Notes under the pieces: generated by a model | The model's input: the letters and a program-made list of their open reading frames with translations, nothing else | The model's database searches: none | Told to the model about the DNA's origin: nothing | From: Streptomyces sp. G-G2 | GTDB taxonomy: Bacteria; Actinomycetota; Actinomycetes; Streptomycetales; Streptomycetaceae | Reading direction: 5' to 3' | NCBI RefSeq assembly: GCF_030063135.1 | Contig: NZ_JASISO010000021.1 | Span: forward strand, 1 to 64,000 | Length of the DNA: 64,000 nt | Program-made: the position numbers and the translations under genes | Shown here: positions 53,201 through 60,881 of the stretch, in pieces | How the letters are laid out: the number at the start of each line of letters is the position of its first letter | Position numbering within the stretch: the first letter of the stretch is position 1

Positions 53201-53684
53201 CCGTCGTGGCGGTGTACATCGCAGCCGTGGACAGGGCCGCCCCGGGCTGGTCGCTGCGCACGCTGACCAGGTTGTGGTCGGGGATGGAGAAGCTGCGCAC
53301 CCGCAGCGCGGCGGTGTCCTCGATCGCCGTCACCTTGAACTCGACGACCGAACCGGTCACCGACAGGCTGGACTTGACGCTCACCCCGGAGAAGGTCATG
53401 ACGTAGTCGACGCCGGAGACACCCGGGGTGGAGGTCACCGCCGGGGTGTAGGGGGTTCCGTTGACGAGGACGGTGGAGAGGGTGTCCTCGTTGCCGTTCA
53501 GCACGTCACCGGTGGCCCGCCGGGTGTAACTGATCACCCTGGGGAAGGCGGGGTCCACGCTGACGGACAGGTCGGTCGAGCTGATGGTCAGGGGCGTGGC
53601 CGCCATCGCGGTGGGCACGGCCACGACCAGGGTGGCGATGAGCCCGGCCACCGCGGCTGCGGCGGGCCAGAGGGGGGTGCGCAT
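50256..53684 (-). CDS. Secreted GH101 endo-alpha-N-acetylgalactosaminidase with CBM32
   Basis: 1142 residues from ATG 53684, cggaggtccg upstream. Signal peptide 1-28 (LWPAAAAVAGLIATLVVAVPTAMA). Beta-domain (SSTDLSVSVDPAFPRVISYT) then the GH101 barrel: PLPYARIAITGDRNADAVVDWQDAAIAYR, QFVLLKGYASEGHDSAHMDY, FGVHINATEEYP, LDFLYVDVWYGDGYVS (likely nucleophile Asp) and EFPNTLTEQSLWHHWAADVD. Carbohydrate-binding beta-sandwiches follow (GTYAASVWVSTAAG; HWFTEDFENVDAGWGPFAF), and the last ~150 residues are an F5/8-type C module (VLDGDPATLWHTQWYQATAP to YVKLRATREVAGNAWTSVAEL). GH101 removes the core-1 disaccharide Gal-beta-1,3-GalNAc from Ser/Thr of mucin-type glycoproteins. Confidence 0.92.
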   Translation of the reverse strand: MRTPLWPAAAAVAGLIATLVVAVPTAMAATPLTISSTDLSVSVDPAFPRVISYTRRATGDVLNGNEDTLSTVLVNGTPYTPAVTSTPGVSGVDYVMTFSGVSVKSSLSVTGSVVEFKVTAIEDTAALRVRSFSIPDHNLVSVRSDQPGAALSTAAMYTATTGTGDTFTPVTASTPADAAARTVMYGLVNTGRLAAAIDSNSQYDQPSGGTARENGRISEKVTDKGAYRRAGLWSGDWLYRAQGAPLDDPEPLPYARIAITGDRNADAVVDWQDAAIAYRDIWTPPTGWQQTADRVVQRIPFNFASQATHPFAETLDETKRVALATDGLGQFVLLKGYASEGHDSAHMDYKNIGTKLGGAARLNALTTAGHAYNADFGVHINATEEYPVSATFDPAHQSGGLGWDWLDQSYYVDTRKDGQSGDRLKRLKDLKAAAPGLDFLYVDVWYGDGYVSRKLERDIGGLGYQLATEFPNTLTEQSLWHHWAADVDYGGSDLKGINSTITRFIANHTKDDWIARNPLLGGAEVSAYEGWQGKRDYTAFLNTTFATNLPTKYLQESPIVKWTADTVTLANGTSVTTAGGARKITTAGRTVLAGSAYLLPRDGKLYHWNDKAGATTWTLPTGWSAPRLYELTDTGRRFVADLPVSGGKVTINAAARTPYVVTDGAAPAQADPRWGEGTPVKDPSFYAGNLNAWNVTGTGAAVTRNAQGQNELTLAPNTAPSVSQQLTGLSPGTYAASVWVSTAAGRPATLKVSPTGGTAASVYADSSPLTNNLGGSEKNGTKMQRMKVFFDVPAGQSTATLQLSAAAGAGTVALDDVRVVRGARSPLGGHWFTEDFENVDAGWGPFAFGGAGGSATDPRTHIAQRNAPYTQAGWSGKLVDDVISGQNSLKSHEERTGLVYRTLPQTLRLTQGHAYKVSFGYENGFAGDYQFITGAGSAESATALGQARTATTFTKTFTAGADAWIGIRKVSAEDSHNEADFVLDDLAVDDLGPVGGGELLVPQSRMSVKAVDSEETAGENGRGANVLDGDPATLWHTQWYQATAPMPHEITLDLGASYNVSALHCLPRQSQSNGRIADYQVLTSADGVTWTAAASGTFVNSAAQQDVSFAARSARYVKLRATREVAGNAWTSVAELNIGYLP

Positions 53685-53989
53685 CGGACCTCCGGGAGTC
53701 GGCGCTGGCTGCGCGGAAGGCCGCACGACATGGAGACCGGCCGTCCGCTCACTGATCAGCCAGCTTGCGGACCGCCCCCGTGGCAGGCCCATGGACAAAG
53801 CGGAGTGCCGTCCTGGACTTCTGGCGGCGGCTTCCGGCCCTTCCTTCCCCGGGGCGCGAACCGGTGGGCGGTGGCGCGCATCGGGCCGGGGCCCGCGGGG
53901 CAGGGCTGGCATATGCGCCGAGCCCGCCCGTAGGTCCGCCCGCGCAGCTGCCCGCCCGTACGCCCCTACGCCCGCACCCGGAGGCCCGT

Positions 53990-55255
53990 ATGACCCCGCA
54001 GCCCCTCACGCCCGCCCCGCCGGTGACCCTGGCCCTGGTCGGGGCGGGGCTGCGCGGGCTGACGTACGCCCGGCACGCGCACGCCACCGGCGCCGGGCGG
54101 ATCACCGTCCTCGCCGAGCCCGACCCGGCCCGGCGCGCCGCCGCCGCGGCCGAGTTCGGCGTACCGCCCGAGCGGGTCTACCCGCACTGGGATGCCCTCG
54201 CGGCGGCGGGCCGGCAGGCCGACGCCGCGATCATCGCCACCCAGGACCGGATGCACACCGCGCCCGCCGTCGCCCTCGCGGCCACCGGACACCACCTGCT
54301 GGTGGAGAAGCCGATGGCCGCCGAGGAGAGCGAGGCCGAGCGGATCGCCGAGGCCGCCGAGCGGCACGGCGTCCTCCTCGCCGTCTGCCACGTGCTGCGC
54401 TACACCCCCTACACCCGGGCCCTCAAGGCCCTGTTGGACGAGGGCCGGATCGGCCGCCTCGTCGGCGCCGAACACCTCGAACCCGTCGGCTGGTGGCACT
54501 TCGCCCACTCCTTCGTCCGCGGCAACTGGCGCCGCTCGGACACCTCCGGGCCGCTGCTCCTCACCAAGGCCTGCCACGACCTCGACTGGCTCGTGCACCT
54601 CTTCGGCCGCACCCCGCGCACCGTGACGTCCTACGGCCGCCGGGGCCACTTCCGGCCCGAGGGCGCCCCGCCCGGCGCCGCCGACCGCTGTACCGACTGC
54701 GCCGTCGAACCCGACTGCCCCTACTCCGCGCCCCGCCTCTACCTCGGCTGCCTGGGAGAGCCGCGCCGCGAGTTCTGGCCGCTGTCCGCCGTCACCACCC
54801 GGGCCACCGAGGCGGGGGTCATGGACGCGCTGCGCACGGGACCCTACGGCCGCTGCGTCTACGCCTGCGACAACGACGTCGTCGACCACCAGGTCGTCGC
54901 CATGGAGTTCGCCGACGGAGCCACCGCCACCTTCACCGTGAGCGCCTTCACCCCCATGGGCGACCGCCGCACCCGCCTGTTCGGCACCCACGGCCACATC
55001 GAGGGGGACGGCGCCATCCTGCGGGTCACCGACTTCCGCACCGGCCGCGAGGAGCTGGTCGAGCCCGCCGGGGGAGCGCCCGAAGGCGGGCACGGCGGCG
55101 GTGACCTGGCCCTGACCGAGGCGTTCCTGGCCGCCGTGGCCACCGGCGACCGGAGCCTGCTGCTGTCCGGCCCCCGGGTCAGCCTGGCCACGCACCGCCT
55201 GGTGTGGGCCGCCGAGCGCGCCCGAGCCCTGGGCGCCCCGGTCGACGTACCGTGA
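53990..55255 (+). CDS. Gfo/Idh/MocA-family oxidoreductase
   Basis: 421 residues from ATG 53990 (cggaggcccgt upstream); the open frame upstream to 53765 is Pro/Arg-rich leader. Rossmann domain PVTLALVGAGLRGLTYARHA, then DAAIIATQDRMHTAPAVAL and HHLLVEKPMAAEESEAERI with the catalytic Lys of the EKP motif. The C-terminal domain has KACHDLDWLVHLFG and CTDCAVEPDCPYSA, a Cys cluster found in many Gfo/Idh sugar enzymes, and YACDNDVVDHQVVAMEFADG. NAD-dependent dehydrogenases of sugars/inositols and the GH109 N-acetylgalactosaminidases share this fold. Divergent from GH101, starts 305 bases apart. Confidence 0.9.
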   Translation: MTPQPLTPAPPVTLALVGAGLRGLTYARHAHATGAGRITVLAEPDPARRAAAAAEFGVPPERVYPHWDALAAAGRQADAAIIATQDRMHTAPAVALAATGHHLLVEKPMAAEESEAERIAEAAERHGVLLAVCHVLRYTPYTRALKALLDEGRIGRLVGAEHLEPVGWWHFAHSFVRGNWRRSDTSGPLLLTKACHDLDWLVHLFGRTPRTVTSYGRRGHFRPEGAPPGAADRCTDCAVEPDCPYSAPRLYLGCLGEPRREFWPLSAVTTRATEAGVMDALRTGPYGRCVYACDNDVVDHQVVAMEFADGATATFTVSAFTPMGDRRTRLFGTHGHIEGDGAILRVTDFRTGREELVEPAGGAPEGGHGGGDLALTEAFLAAVATGDRSLLLSGPRVSLATHRLVWAAERARALGAPVDVP

Positions 55256-55451
55256 CCGCGCAGGGTGGTCGGCCTCCCCCGGTCCGCGCCGCAAGGTCCC
55301 CGGCCGGGGCGCGGGTTCACCCGATCGGGCCGGGAATCCGGTGGATCGCGCGGGAGCGGCGGTGCGCCTGCGCGGCGGGGCGCGGGCCTCTCGCCATAGT
55401 CGTCCCGGGCGACCGGCAGGGTCGCCGTACGCCCTCGCCCGGGAGCCGCAC

Positions 55452-55853
55452 ATGGCCGTCATGCCGACCTCGCCGATCTCGTCGTCCACGCCGTTGGGGC
55501 CCGGGTCGCTCCGGGCGGTCCTGGCCCTCACCGCGGGCAGTGTGCTGATCGGCCTGACGGGCGCGGGCGCCGCGCTGGCCGACGGCGCGCCGGGAGCGCG
55601 GACCCGGACGCAGCCGGAGTACGCGTTCGGCAAGGTGGTCTCGAAGGCCGAACTGACGGTCCGCAGCAGGCCGGGCACCCGCGGGTACGCGCTGGGTACG
55701 TTCGCACCGGGCCAGAAGGTCGAGATCCTGTGCAAGAAGCACGCGGAGCAGATCGACGGCAACGACCTGTGGTACCGGCTGTACAACGAGCGCGACGCAT
55801 GGGTGTCCGCGCGCTACGTGAAGGACCTGAGCCCGGTGAAGTGGTGCGGCTGA
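55452..55853 (+). CDS. Secreted SH3-like protein
   Basis: 133 residues from ATG 55452. Signal sequence about 1-45 (LRAVLALTAGSVLIGLTGAGAALADG). The rest is a bacterial SH3 domain: GKVVSKAELTVRSRPGTRGYALGTFAPGQKVEILCKKHAEQIDGNDLWYRLYNERDAWVSARYVKDLSPVKWC, with two Cys probably disulfide-bonded. Such proteins are thought to bind the cell wall; no enzyme domain is attached. It is followed by a strong terminator. Confidence 0.85.
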   Translation: MAVMPTSPISSSTPLGPGSLRAVLALTAGSVLIGLTGAGAALADGAPGARTRTQPEYAFGKVVSKAELTVRSRPGTRGYALGTFAPGQKVEILCKKHAEQIDGNDLWYRLYNERDAWVSARYVKDLSPVKWCG

Positions 55854-55884
55854 GCCGGGCCCGAGTCCCGCTCCCGCACAAAAG

Positions 55885-55918
55885 AAATACCCCGGTCGGA
55901 TTGACGACCGGGGTATTT
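55885..55918 (+). terminator. Intrinsic terminator after the SH3 gene
   Basis: aaataccccggtc (55885-55897) pairs perfectly with gaccggggtattt (55906-55918), 8-base loop, A-rich before and T-containing tail after. It works on both strands and lies 32 bases after the TGA. Confidence 0.95.
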
Positions 55919-56016
55919 CTCTGCGTATATTTGATGATTCACGACTTCGGACACTTTGAGGCATGAAGAAGTCATGAACAAGCTTATGGGAACACTGTAT
56001 CGCGTCGGGAGTGGAA

Positions 56017-58287
56017 TTGTCAACCGCGGAATTCGAGAATGAGCAGCAATTCATCACGGAGCTGTACGACCGCCTCGACGACCTGCGCGAACAGGCCGAA
56101 GGCGCCGTACGCGGGGCCCTGCGCGACATCGGGACCGGTTTCCAGGCCCGGCTGGAACGCGACGTCGTGGTCGCCGAACAATCCGGCCTGCTGTCCGCCC
56201 TGAACACGGGGGAGAACGGCCTCTGTTTCGGCAGGCTGGAGTTCTCCGACGGCCGCGACCACCACATCGGCCGCATCGGAATCCGCCGCGACGACACCGA
56301 GCGCACCCCCCTCGTCCTGGACTGGCGGGCCGACGTGGCGCGCCCCTTCTACCTCGCCACCGGCCACCACCCCATGGGGCTGCGCCGGCGCCGCCACCTC
56401 ACCACCCGGGGCCGCGAGGTCACCGCCCTGCACGACGAGATCCTCGACCTCACCGACGCCGAGCGCACCGGCCACGAGGGCGCCGACGCGGACGCCGTGC
56501 TGCTCGCCGCCCTCGACGCCGCGCGCACCGGCCGCATGCACGACATCGTGCGGACGATCCAAGCCGTCCAGGACCGGATCATCCGCTCACCGCACCGCGG
56601 GGTGCTCGTCGTCGAGGGCGGACCCGGCACCGGCAAGACCGCCGTCGCCCTGCACCGGGCGGCGTACCTCCTTTACGCGCACCGCGAGCTGCTCGCCAAG
56701 CGCGGCGTCCTGATCGTCGGCCCCGGCCCCGCCTTCCTCGGGTACATCGGCCAGGTGCTGCCCGCCCTCGGCGAGACCGGCGTCCTGCTCGCCACCCTCG
56801 GCGAGCTCTTCCCCGGCGAGCGCGCCACCGCCGCCGACCGGCCCGGGGCCGCGGCCGTCAAGGGCCGCGCCGCGATGGCCGACGTACTCGCCCGGGTCGT
56901 CAGCGACCGCCAGACGCTGCCGCAGGACGTCCCCGCCGGGCTCGGCGAGGACACCGGCACGGTGCCCGAGGCCGCCCTGGAGATCGACCACGACGACTAC
57001 GGCACGCTGCTGCTCCACCGCACCATGGCGCACGAGGCCCGCGACCGGGCCCGCGCCACCGGGCTCCCGCACAACCTCGCGCGCCCCTACTTCGCCTTCC
57101 GGATCATCGACGCGCTCACCGAGCAGCTCACCGAACGGCTCGGCGCCGACCCCTTCGGCGGCCCCAACCTGCTCGGCCCCGACGACATCGCCCAGCTCGC
57201 CAAGGAGATCGCCACCAGCGCCGAGGTGCACGCCGCCATCGACACGCTGTGGCCCGCGCTGACCCCGCAGCGGCTGCTCGCCGAGTTCCTCGCCGAGCCC
57301 ACGTACCTCGCACCCGACGAGGCGGACCTGATCCGGCGGGACTCCGGCGGCTGGACCCCCGCGGACATCCCGCTCCTGGACGAGGCCGCCGAACTCCTCG
57401 GCACGGACGACAGCGCGCTGCGCGCGGCCGAGGAGAAGGAACGCCAGGACCGTGTCGCCTACGCGCAGGGCGTGCTGGACCTCTCGCAGGGCTCGGAGTC
57501 CTACGAGTTCGAGGACGAGGAGAGCGAGTTCCTCGCCGCGCACGACCTCATCGACGCCGAGCGCATGGCGGAGCGCCACGAGGAGGACGACCACCGCAGC
57601 ACCGCCGAGCGCGCCGCGGCGGACCGGACCTGGGCCTTCGGCCACGTCATCGTCGACGAGGCGCAGGAACTCTCCGAGATGGCCTGGCGGTTGCTGATGC
57701 GGCGCTGCCCCACCCGCTCGATGACGCTGGTCGGCGACCCGGCGCAGACGGCCGACGAGGCGGCCTGCGGATCGTGGGAACGCATCCTCGCCCCGTACGT
57801 CGAGGACCGCTGGGAGCTGGCCCGGCTCGGCGTCAACTACCGCACGCCGGCCGAGATCATGGAGCTGGCGGCCGCCGTACTGCGCGCCCACCATCCCGGA
57901 TTCGAGCCTCCCCGCTCGGTGCGCTCCACCGGGGTGCGCCCCTGGGTGCGGGAGACCGGTGACCTCCCGCGCGCCCTCGCCGAGGCGGTGGCGGCCCACC
58001 TGCCGGCGGAGGGGCGGCTCGCGGTCATCGCGCCGCGTCCGCTGCACGGGGAACTGGCCGAGGCGCTGGCGGACCTGCGGGTGGAGGTACGGGCGGGGGA
58101 GGAGCCGGACCTGACCCGGCCGGTGGTCCTGCTCGACCCGCGGCAGGCCAAGGGCCTGGAGTTCGACACCGTCATCGTGGTCGAGCCCGCGGACCAGCAG
58201 CCGAGCGACCTGTACGTGGCACTGACGCGGGCCACGCAGACGCTGGGCGTCCTGCACACGGGCAGGCTGCCACGAGGTCTCGGCTGA
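56017..58287 (+). CDS. helD: HelD-family RNA polymerase recycling ATPase
   Basis: 756 residues from TTG 56017; gggagtgg lies 6-9 bases upstream, which favours it over GTG 56011, where no SD fits. N-terminal coiled arm FENEQQFITELYDRLDDLRE; GRIGIRRDDTERTPLVLDWRADVARPFY; Walker A GVLVVEGGPGTGKTAVALHRAAYLLY near residue 208; Walker B FGHVIVDEAQELSEMAWRLL; VNYRTPAEIMELA; and LDPRQAKGLEFDTVIVVEPA then LYVALTRATQTLGVLH. UvrD/PcrA-like SF1 fold. HelD pulls RNA polymerase off stalled complexes. It matches the HelD group rather than rifamycin-induced HelR, whose N-terminus is different, and no rifamycin-associated element is seen upstream. Confidence 0.88.
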   Translation: MSTAEFENEQQFITELYDRLDDLREQAEGAVRGALRDIGTGFQARLERDVVVAEQSGLLSALNTGENGLCFGRLEFSDGRDHHIGRIGIRRDDTERTPLVLDWRADVARPFYLATGHHPMGLRRRRHLTTRGREVTALHDEILDLTDAERTGHEGADADAVLLAALDAARTGRMHDIVRTIQAVQDRIIRSPHRGVLVVEGGPGTGKTAVALHRAAYLLYAHRELLAKRGVLIVGPGPAFLGYIGQVLPALGETGVLLATLGELFPGERATAADRPGAAAVKGRAAMADVLARVVSDRQTLPQDVPAGLGEDTGTVPEAALEIDHDDYGTLLLHRTMAHEARDRARATGLPHNLARPYFAFRIIDALTEQLTERLGADPFGGPNLLGPDDIAQLAKEIATSAEVHAAIDTLWPALTPQRLLAEFLAEPTYLAPDEADLIRRDSGGWTPADIPLLDEAAELLGTDDSALRAAEEKERQDRVAYAQGVLDLSQGSESYEFEDEESEFLAAHDLIDAERMAERHEEDDHRSTAERAAADRTWAFGHVIVDEAQELSEMAWRLLMRRCPTRSMTLVGDPAQTADEAACGSWERILAPYVEDRWELARLGVNYRTPAEIMELAAAVLRAHHPGFEPPRSVRSTGVRPWVRETGDLPRALAEAVAAHLPAEGRLAVIAPRPLHGELAEALADLRVEVRAGEEPDLTRPVVLLDPRQAKGLEFDTVIVVEPADQQPSDLYVALTRATQTLGVLHTGRLPRGLG

Positions 58288-58334
58288 GCCCCGCGGCGGG
58301 GGGAGGCGGGCGGACCGGGCGGCCGCCCGGGCGG

Positions 58335-58402
58335 GTCGGGCCGCCGTCGGGGTAAGGCCGCCGTCGCGGTCAGGCCGCCGTCGCGGTCAGGCCGCCGTCG
58401 GG
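58335..58402. repeat. 17-bp tandem repeat between helD and the DUF6445 gene
   Basis: Four units, gt(c/a)(g/a)ggccgccgtcg(g/c)g, at 58335-58351, 58352-58368, 58369-58385 and 58386-58402. A partial fifth unit (gtcaggcgg) runs into the stop codon of the minus-strand gene at 58404. Confidence 0.9.
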
Positions 58403-58403
58403 G

Positions 58404-59078
58404 TCAGGCGGCCTTCCAGAAGAAGACGGCCGTCATCCGCTTGTCCTCCAGCGTGGTCCCGCAGTAGTCCGTGGCGCTGTGGATCATGTTGGCGGAGTAG
58501 AGCAGCAGCCGGTTGGCGCGGTGCGGCACGTCGACGTCCGGGGTGAAGGAGTCCGGGGCGACGAACCGGGTGCCCAGTGCGTCCACCAGGGTGTTGTGCG
58601 GGGCGATGACCTGATTGCCGCCGAGCACCCCGCCGGGCAGGCTCTGGCGGTAGAAGCTGGTCCCGTACGCCTTGGGGACGCGGGGGTTGAGGTACAGCAC
58701 GGCGGCGTAGCGGCACAGGCTGCGGGAGTCGGTGTGGGGGCGGGGCTCGCACTCGCCCGCGCCGACCACCTGTACGCAGTTGTGGTTGAAGGTGCCGCTG
58801 CCCGCGGGCCGTTCGGCCCAGATCTCGCGGGCGCCGGTCGCCGCGCGGACCAGGCGTTCCACCCGCTCCAGCTCGCCGGGGTCCAGTCCGGGCATCACCC
58901 GCAGCCCGGGCCAGCTCTCCGGCTTGTGGGGGTACCCCTCGGTCCAGTCGTCCCTGGCCAGCGCGCGCTCCCGTACCGCGTCCGGGTCGGGGAGCACGTC
59001 GTCCAGGACCCAGTAGTCCCGGCCGCGGGTGGGCTTGCGGTAGGGGAGGACCGGGAGGGCGGTAGGTCGTAGGGACAT
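58404..59078 (-). CDS. DUF6445-type 2OG-Fe(II) oxygenase-like protein
   Basis: 224 residues from ATG 59078. RDYWVLDDVLPDPDAVRERAL at the start; core FNHNCVQVVGAGECEPRPHTDSRSLCRYAAVLYLNPR with H-x-D iron ligands; distal RANRLLLYSANMIHSATDYCGTTLEDKRMTAVFFW with the third His and the 2OG-binding Lys/Arg. Small prolyl-hydroxylase-like fold; substrate unknown. The arrangement matches DUF6445 proteins as I remember them. Convergent with helD across the tandem repeat. Confidence 0.78.
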   Translation of the reverse strand: MSLRPTALPVLPYRKPTRGRDYWVLDDVLPDPDAVRERALARDDWTEGYPHKPESWPGLRVMPGLDPGELERVERLVRAATGAREIWAERPAGSGTFNHNCVQVVGAGECEPRPHTDSRSLCRYAAVLYLNPRVPKAYGTSFYRQSLPGGVLGGNQVIAPHNTLVDALGTRFVAPDSFTPDVDVPHRANRLLLYSANMIHSATDYCGTTLEDKRMTAVFFWKAA

Positions 59079-59158
59079 GGGAGGGACCGTAACGGTCCTC
59101 CCGTGCCCGGCGGTCGAAAGGTGGAGTCAATCTTGCGTCAAGTGTTCACCAAACGGAA

Positions 59159-59805
59159 CTACGTGCGGAGGGCGTCGAGGACGCCCCGGGCGAAGGAGTC
59201 GACCTTCGTGTCCATGGGCTTGAGGCCCTCGGCCTTCGGCTGGTGGCGGGCCTCGGCGGTGATCGTCACGGTGAGCGGCAGATTGCTGTCCCACACCTGC
59301 AGTTCGCGCACCTGGTGCATGTCGGTGGGCTTGTCGAAGTTGAGCCGGGTGGCCTCCCTGCCCACGTCGTTCACCTCGACGAGTTCCTTGTCGGGCATGT
59401 CCTTGCGGGAGTCCTCCCGGCCCCGTCCGAAGACGTCCTTGGCGAAGTCGACGCTCTCGGTGAAGGCGAAGTCCAGCTCGACCTTGACGTCCCCGAACGC
59501 GGCGTCGGCGGCCTCCACCAGCGGCTGGGCGCACGTGAAGCCGGGAGAGCCGCCGCCCGAGCGCTTGGCCCGGTCGGCGGCCTCCTCGCGTCTGCCGAGG
59601 GGGTCGGAGAGCCGGTCGTAGGGCAGGGAATTGCAGATCTCGGCGGTGGCCACCCACGGGTAGCCCCCTTGCCCTCCTGCGAGACCTCCTTCTTGGACCC
59701 GCTCCCGCCCCCGCCCCCGCATCCCGTGGCGGCGAGGGCGACGGCCAGGGCGGCCACGGCGGTCAGGGCATGGCGGCCGTGGCGGGCATGGATGTACCGG
59801 CGCAT
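59159..59805 (-). pseudogene. DUF3558 lipoprotein, frameshifted
   Basis: ATG 59805 starts a lipoprotein signal (ALTAVAALAVALAATGC, Cys29). The frame runs through KKEVSQEGKG and is then lost: near 59670 a run of five G is one short, and the other frame carries on GYPWVATAEICNSLPYDRLS to KVDSFARGVLDALRT, TGA at 59159. Repaired, it is a ~215-residue DUF3558 protein with two Cys (ICNSL, FTCAQPL) likely joined. Such lipoproteins are plentiful in actinobacteria and of unknown function. Homopolymer consensus error is plausible. Confidence 0.85.
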
Positions 59806-60076
59806 CGCGGATCTCCTGTCGGATGACCTGTCAAATGATCGAAAATATACTCAACCACGCTACGCGGCAGGGGAGTTGGGAACCGGAGGATTGACCGCGC
59901 GGACGCGCCCCGGGCGGGCGGAACCGTACCAGCCGTCCGGGGCCTCGCCCGGATGTTTGTCCGTTCCTGATGGGCCTTCCGTACGGGCCCCCCAACTCGC
60001 CTAGCGTCCCTTGGCACCCGGGGGAGCGCAGCCGGACGACCGCACCGCCCTCCCGGATCACGCACAAGGAGGCACA

Positions 60077-60787
60077 GTGCTGTCATTCCGCCGCCGGGCC
60101 GCCACCGGCCTGTCGCTCGCGTCGAGACAGGTGATCGGCACGGGCATCGTCATCGGCGCGCTCGCCTTCACCCTCGTCGCGCTGCTGATCCCCGTGCACA
60201 CGTTCGGCGGCTCGGCCGCCGCCGCGGGCGGCGCCCGGACCCCGGCCGCCGCCGACGACGACGGAGCCGGGACCCTGAGCACCGCCTTCGGGCCCCTGAG
60301 CCCCCAGGACCGGGACTTCGTCCGCAAGGTGCGCCTCGCCGGGCTGTGGGAACTGCCCGCCGGGCGCCAGGCCCAGCAGCGCGGCATCCGCCCCGCGGTG
60401 CGCACCGCCGGAGAGCACCTGGTCGAAGGCCACACCGAACTGGACCGGCGGGTGCGCGAGGTGGGCGAAGCCCTCGGTGTCGACCTTCCGGACCGGCCCA
60501 CCGACCAGCAGCAGGGCTGGCTGAACCAACTCGACCGGGCCCAGGGCGCCGAGTACGAGCGGCTGTTCGTCCAGCTGCTGCGCCGGGCCCACGGCAAGGT
60601 CTTCGCCCTGGTGGCCCAGATCCGGGCGCAGACCCGCAACTCGATGGTCCGGGACCTCGCCACGGACGCCAACACCACGGTGCTGGACCACATCTCGGTC
60701 CTGGAGGCGAGCGGGCTGGTCGACTTCGACGGCCTCGCGGACGCCACCCCGGCCCCCTCGGCCAGCCCGGCCCGACCGACCAAGTGA
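60077..60787 (+). CDS. DUF4142 protein, exported or anchored
   Basis: 236 residues from GTG 60077, aaggaggcaca upstream. Membrane helix at ~22-42 (GTGIVIGALAFTLVALLIPV), then a helical DUF4142 domain: LSPQDRDFVRKVRLAGLWELPAGRQAQQRG, AGEHLVEGHTELDRRVREVGEALGVDLPDRPT, VQLLRRAHGKVFALVAQIRAQTRNSMVRDLATDANTTVLDHISVLEASG, ending with a Pro/Ala/Ser tail. DUF4142 is a ferritin-like four-helix bundle, periplasmic in other bacteria, function unknown. It precedes the DUF1996 gene, separated by a repeat that starts in its last codon. Confidence 0.88.
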   Translation: MLSFRRRAATGLSLASRQVIGTGIVIGALAFTLVALLIPVHTFGGSAAAAGGARTPAAADDDGAGTLSTAFGPLSPQDRDFVRKVRLAGLWELPAGRQAQQRGIRPAVRTAGEHLVEGHTELDRRVREVGEALGVDLPDRPTDQQQGWLNQLDRAQGAEYERLFVQLLRRAHGKVFALVAQIRAQTRNSMVRDLATDANTTVLDHISVLEASGLVDFDGLADATPAPSASPARPTK

Positions 60788-60876
60788 CCCACCGGCCAAG
60801 TGACCCACAAACCAAGTGGCCCACCGGCCAAGTGACCTACCGACGACGTGACCTACCGACGAAGTGAAGTGAAGTG
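60780..60876 (+). repeat. 16-bp tandem repeat filling a gene junction
   Basis: Units of ccaagtgacccaccgg at 60780-60795, 60796-60811, 60812-60827, 60828-60843, 60844-60859, then a degenerate end (gaagtgaagtgaagtg). The first unit overlaps the last Thr-Lys-stop codons of the DUF4142 gene, and the last unit provides the purine-rich sequence before ATG 60882. Confidence 0.95.
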
Positions 60877-60881
60877 ATCGC

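Noticed and set aside
50493..53933. 1146-codon plus-strand open frame
   Set aside because: Antisense to the GH101 gene, which has signal peptide, catalytic motifs and CBM; the translation is Val/Gly/Arg-rich with no domain.
53990..55255. Naming the Gfo/Idh protein as a GH109 N-acetylgalactosaminidase
   Set aside because: The fold is shared by many sugar dehydrogenases, and I cannot verify GH109-specific residues by eye.
55919..56016. Rifamycin-associated element before helD
   Set aside because: No matching inverted repeat is visible, and the protein fits HelD rather than rifampicin-induced HelR.
56587..58257. 556-codon minus-strand frame opposite helD
   Set aside because: Shadow of helD; no coding features of its own.
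60780..60876. CRISPR-like array
   Set aside because: The 16-bp units are contiguous with no spacers and no cas genes are nearby; it is a plain tandem repeat.
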